The translations under genes and the position numbers were made by a program. Shown here in pieces: positions 14,049 through 15,325 of a stretch of DNA of 15,325 nucleotides. The notes beneath the pieces were generated by a model. It was not told the origin of the DNA. It made no database searches and saw only the letters and a program-made list of their open reading frames with translations. Location: NCBI GenBank assembly GCA_937916345.1, contig CALFUE010000036.1, positions 1 through 15,325 on the forward strand, read 5' to 3'. The number at the start of each line of letters is the position of its first letter. Position 1 is the stretch's first letter. The stretch comes from an uncultured bacterium (GTDB taxonomy: Bacteria > Bacillota > Clostridia > Lachnospirales > Lachnospiraceae).

Positions 14049-15122
14049 TCACTCTATGGTGCCGCCTCCCAGCACCGTGTCGCCGTCGTATAATACCACG
14101 GCCTGACCGGGGGTGATAGCGCGCACCGGCTCGTGGAAATACACTTGTATTTCATCATCGGACAACACGCGCGCGGTAGCCCTCGTTTCGGGGGCGTGAT
14201 AGCGTATCTTTGCGCTGACTTCAAATTCTTCCGGGACTTCATTTTTCTCCCAGACCAACCAGTTGACATCACGGGCTTTCAGGTTTTTCGAGAATAATTC
14301 TTTGTTTCTGCTGAGGTAAACCTCATTTTTTTCGATATCAATATGGTGTACATAAAGGGATTCGGGAAGTGCCAGTCCCAGACCCCTGCGCTGCCCCACG
14401 GTGTAGCGGGTCACGCCCCTGTGGGTGCCGAGTACTCTGCCCTCCATATCTACGAAATTCCCCTCGGGATAAGTCTTTCCCGTGAATCTGGTGATGGCAG
14501 CCGCGTGATCCCCGTCTGGAACGAAGCATATATCCTGGCTGTCCTTTTTCTTTGAGTTGATAAAACCTTGTCTCTCCGCAATCTCCCTGACCTCCTGCTT
14601 GGTGAGTTCGCCTAACGGAAATCTGATGAGTGAGAGGTCGGATCGTCTGATACTGTAGAGGACATAGCTTTGATCTTTTGACGAGTCGAGGCTTTTTTTT
14701 AAGGTGAATTGGCCGTTTTCCATGGTGATGCGGGCGTAGTGTCCCGTCACCGTCACATCACAGGAGAGCTCCGCCGCCCGTCTCAGCAGGCTACCGAATT
14801 TCAGATGGCGGTTGCAGTCTATGCAGGGATTAGGAGTGTGGGCTCTCTCGTACTCTGAGGTGAAACGGTCGATGACATCCCTCTTGAAATTGTCTTTCAT
14901 ATTGAAGACATAGAAGGGCATGGAGAGCTTTCTGGCTACGGATCTCGCGTCCTCCGCGTCATCCAGGGAGCAGCAGGTCTTGTCTCTGCTGATTCCCGCA
15001 TCTTCATTGTCGAAAAGCCGCATATTGGCGCCGATGCAGTCGTAGCCGGCCTCCTTCATCAAATAGGCGGACACACTTGAGTCCACGCCGCCGCTCATGC
15101 CCACGAAGACCAGCTTGCCCAC
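14049..15122 (-). CDS. mnmA: tRNA-specific 2-thiouridylase MnmA
   Basis: MnmA installs the 2-thio group on U34 of tRNAs for Lys, Glu and Gln, using ATP and a persulfide passed from a cysteine desulfurase. From the GTG at 15122 the protein has 357 residues, the normal length. The PP-loop SGGVDSS is at 10-16, the first catalytic cysteine C100 in NPCIDCN, and the second C199 in DICFVPDG. TGHYAR (127-132) and YTVGQRRGLG are also conserved. The frame is open upstream to 15290, but that part overlaps the desulfurase gene. The GTG at 15122 has a GGAGAGG site 8 bases upstream and gives the expected GKLVFVGMSGG start. The start lies one base after the desulfurase stop, so the two are coupled. Confidence 0.96.
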   Translation of the reverse strand: MGKLVFVGMSGGVDSSVSAYLMKEAGYDCIGANMRLFDNEDAGISRDKTCCSLDDAEDARSVARKLSMPFYVFNMKDNFKRDVIDRFTSEYERAHTPNPCIDCNRHLKFGSLLRRAAELSCDVTVTGHYARITMENGQFTLKKSLDSSKDQSYVLYSIRRSDLSLIRFPLGELTKQEVREIAERQGFINSKKKDSQDICFVPDGDHAAAITRFTGKTYPEGNFVDMEGRVLGTHRGVTRYTVGQRRGLGLALPESLYVHHIDIEKNEVYLSRNKELFSKNLKARDVNWLVWEKNEVPEEFEVSAKIRYHAPETRATARVLSDDEIQVYFHEPVRAITPGQAVVLYDGDTVLGGGTIE

Positions 15123-15123
15123 G

Positions 15124-15325
15124 TCACTCACCTCTCCCCACCGAGCGGCCCATGCGTCCAGCGATTCTGCGGCGCTCGTCACGCACGGCCTCCACGATGC
15201 AAGACACTGCCTTGTCGACGTCCCCCTCCGTCGTCTGCCGCCCCATCGCGAGACGCAGACTCCCCTGGGCCACCTCGTCGGCAAGGCCAATCGCCCGCAG
15301 CACGTGACTCGTCCTCATGCGGCTC
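15124..15325 (-). CDS. Cysteine desulfurase, C-terminal fragment (gene begins beyond the window)
   Basis: The frame running into the right edge reads SRMRTSHVLRAIGLADEVAQ, then GSLRLAMGRQTTEGDVDKAV, ending in TGA at 15126-15124. The SHVLxAIGL and GSLRLxxG segments are characteristic of the C-terminal part of NifS/IscS-type pyridoxal phosphate desulfurases. About 66 residues are visible. The active-site cysteine and lysine lie outside the window. Its stop is one base from the mnmA start, like the B. subtilis arrangement in which a dedicated desulfurase (YrvO) neighbours MnmA. The segment is about 68% GC by hand count, well above the neighbouring mnmA. NifS, IscS and YrvO cannot be told apart from this fragment. 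Confidence 0.87.
   Translation of the reverse strand, partial: SRMRTSHVLRAIGLADEVAQGSLRLAMGRQTTEGDVDKAVSCIVEAVRDERRRIAGRMGRSVGRGE

Noticed and set aside
15123..15290. MnmA extended to an ATG at 15290
   Set aside because: This stretch codes for the desulfurase C-terminus in another frame, and the GTG at 15122 has a proper ribosome binding site.
1..15325. Search for tRNA, rRNA, CRISPR repeats, insertion sequences, attachment sites and long direct repeats
   Set aside because: I saw no periodic repeats, transposase-like proteins, terminal inverted repeats or cloverleaf sequences by eye.

Overview
The window carries the 3' half of a spc/alpha-type ribosomal protein operon followed by a housekeeping and signalling block. 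It looks like a low-to-mid GC Clostridia genome, most probably Lachnospiraceae. The signs are the gene order rpmD-rplO-secY-adk-map-infA-rpmJ-rpsM-rpsK-rpsD-rpoA-rplQ, a zinc-less S4 beside a zinc-type L36, RpoA beginning (M)FDFEKP, and an L17 of 178 residues with an internal insertion. The assignment is by recognition of protein sequences, not by a database search.

Region 1 (1-7084, + strand) holds twelve translation-machinery genes: ribosomal proteins L30 (partial), L15, L36, S13, S11, S4 and L17; translocon subunit SecY; adenylate kinase; methionine aminopeptidase; IF-1; and the RNA polymerase alpha subunit. It ends in a clear intrinsic terminator just after rplQ. A candidate internal promoter lies between infA and rpmJ. 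Two starts need correction from the longest ORF: rpoA (GTG at 5417) and rpmJ (ATG at 3761).

Region 2 (7085-14040, + strand) is a tightly packed five-gene unit: mutS2, an OmpR-type response regulator, its histidine kinase, a membrane-anchored HtrA-like protein whose catalytic triad is degenerate, and a YhaM-type OB-fold/HD exoribonuclease. Gaps run from an 11-base overlap to 13 bases, so co-transcription is likely.

Region 3 (14049-15325, - strand) converges on region 2 with only 8 bases between stop codons. It holds mnmA (tRNA 2-thiouridylase) and, immediately upstream of it, the C-terminal end of a cysteine desulfurase that probably supplies its sulfur.

The most striking signal is a compositional break inside secY. 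Before about position 1600 every proline codon of rpmD, rplO and secY is CCT or CCA (19 of 19). After about 1650 the five remaining secY proline codons are all CCC or CCG, and GC rises from about 35% to about 48% by hand count. This points either to homologous recombination within a conserved gene or to a chimeric assembly. A second rise, to about 68% GC, occurs over the last 205 bases. I found no mobile element, CRISPR array, tRNA or rRNA, and no convincing undescribed system. The degenerate HtrA-like protein next to a two-component pair is the best functional lead.
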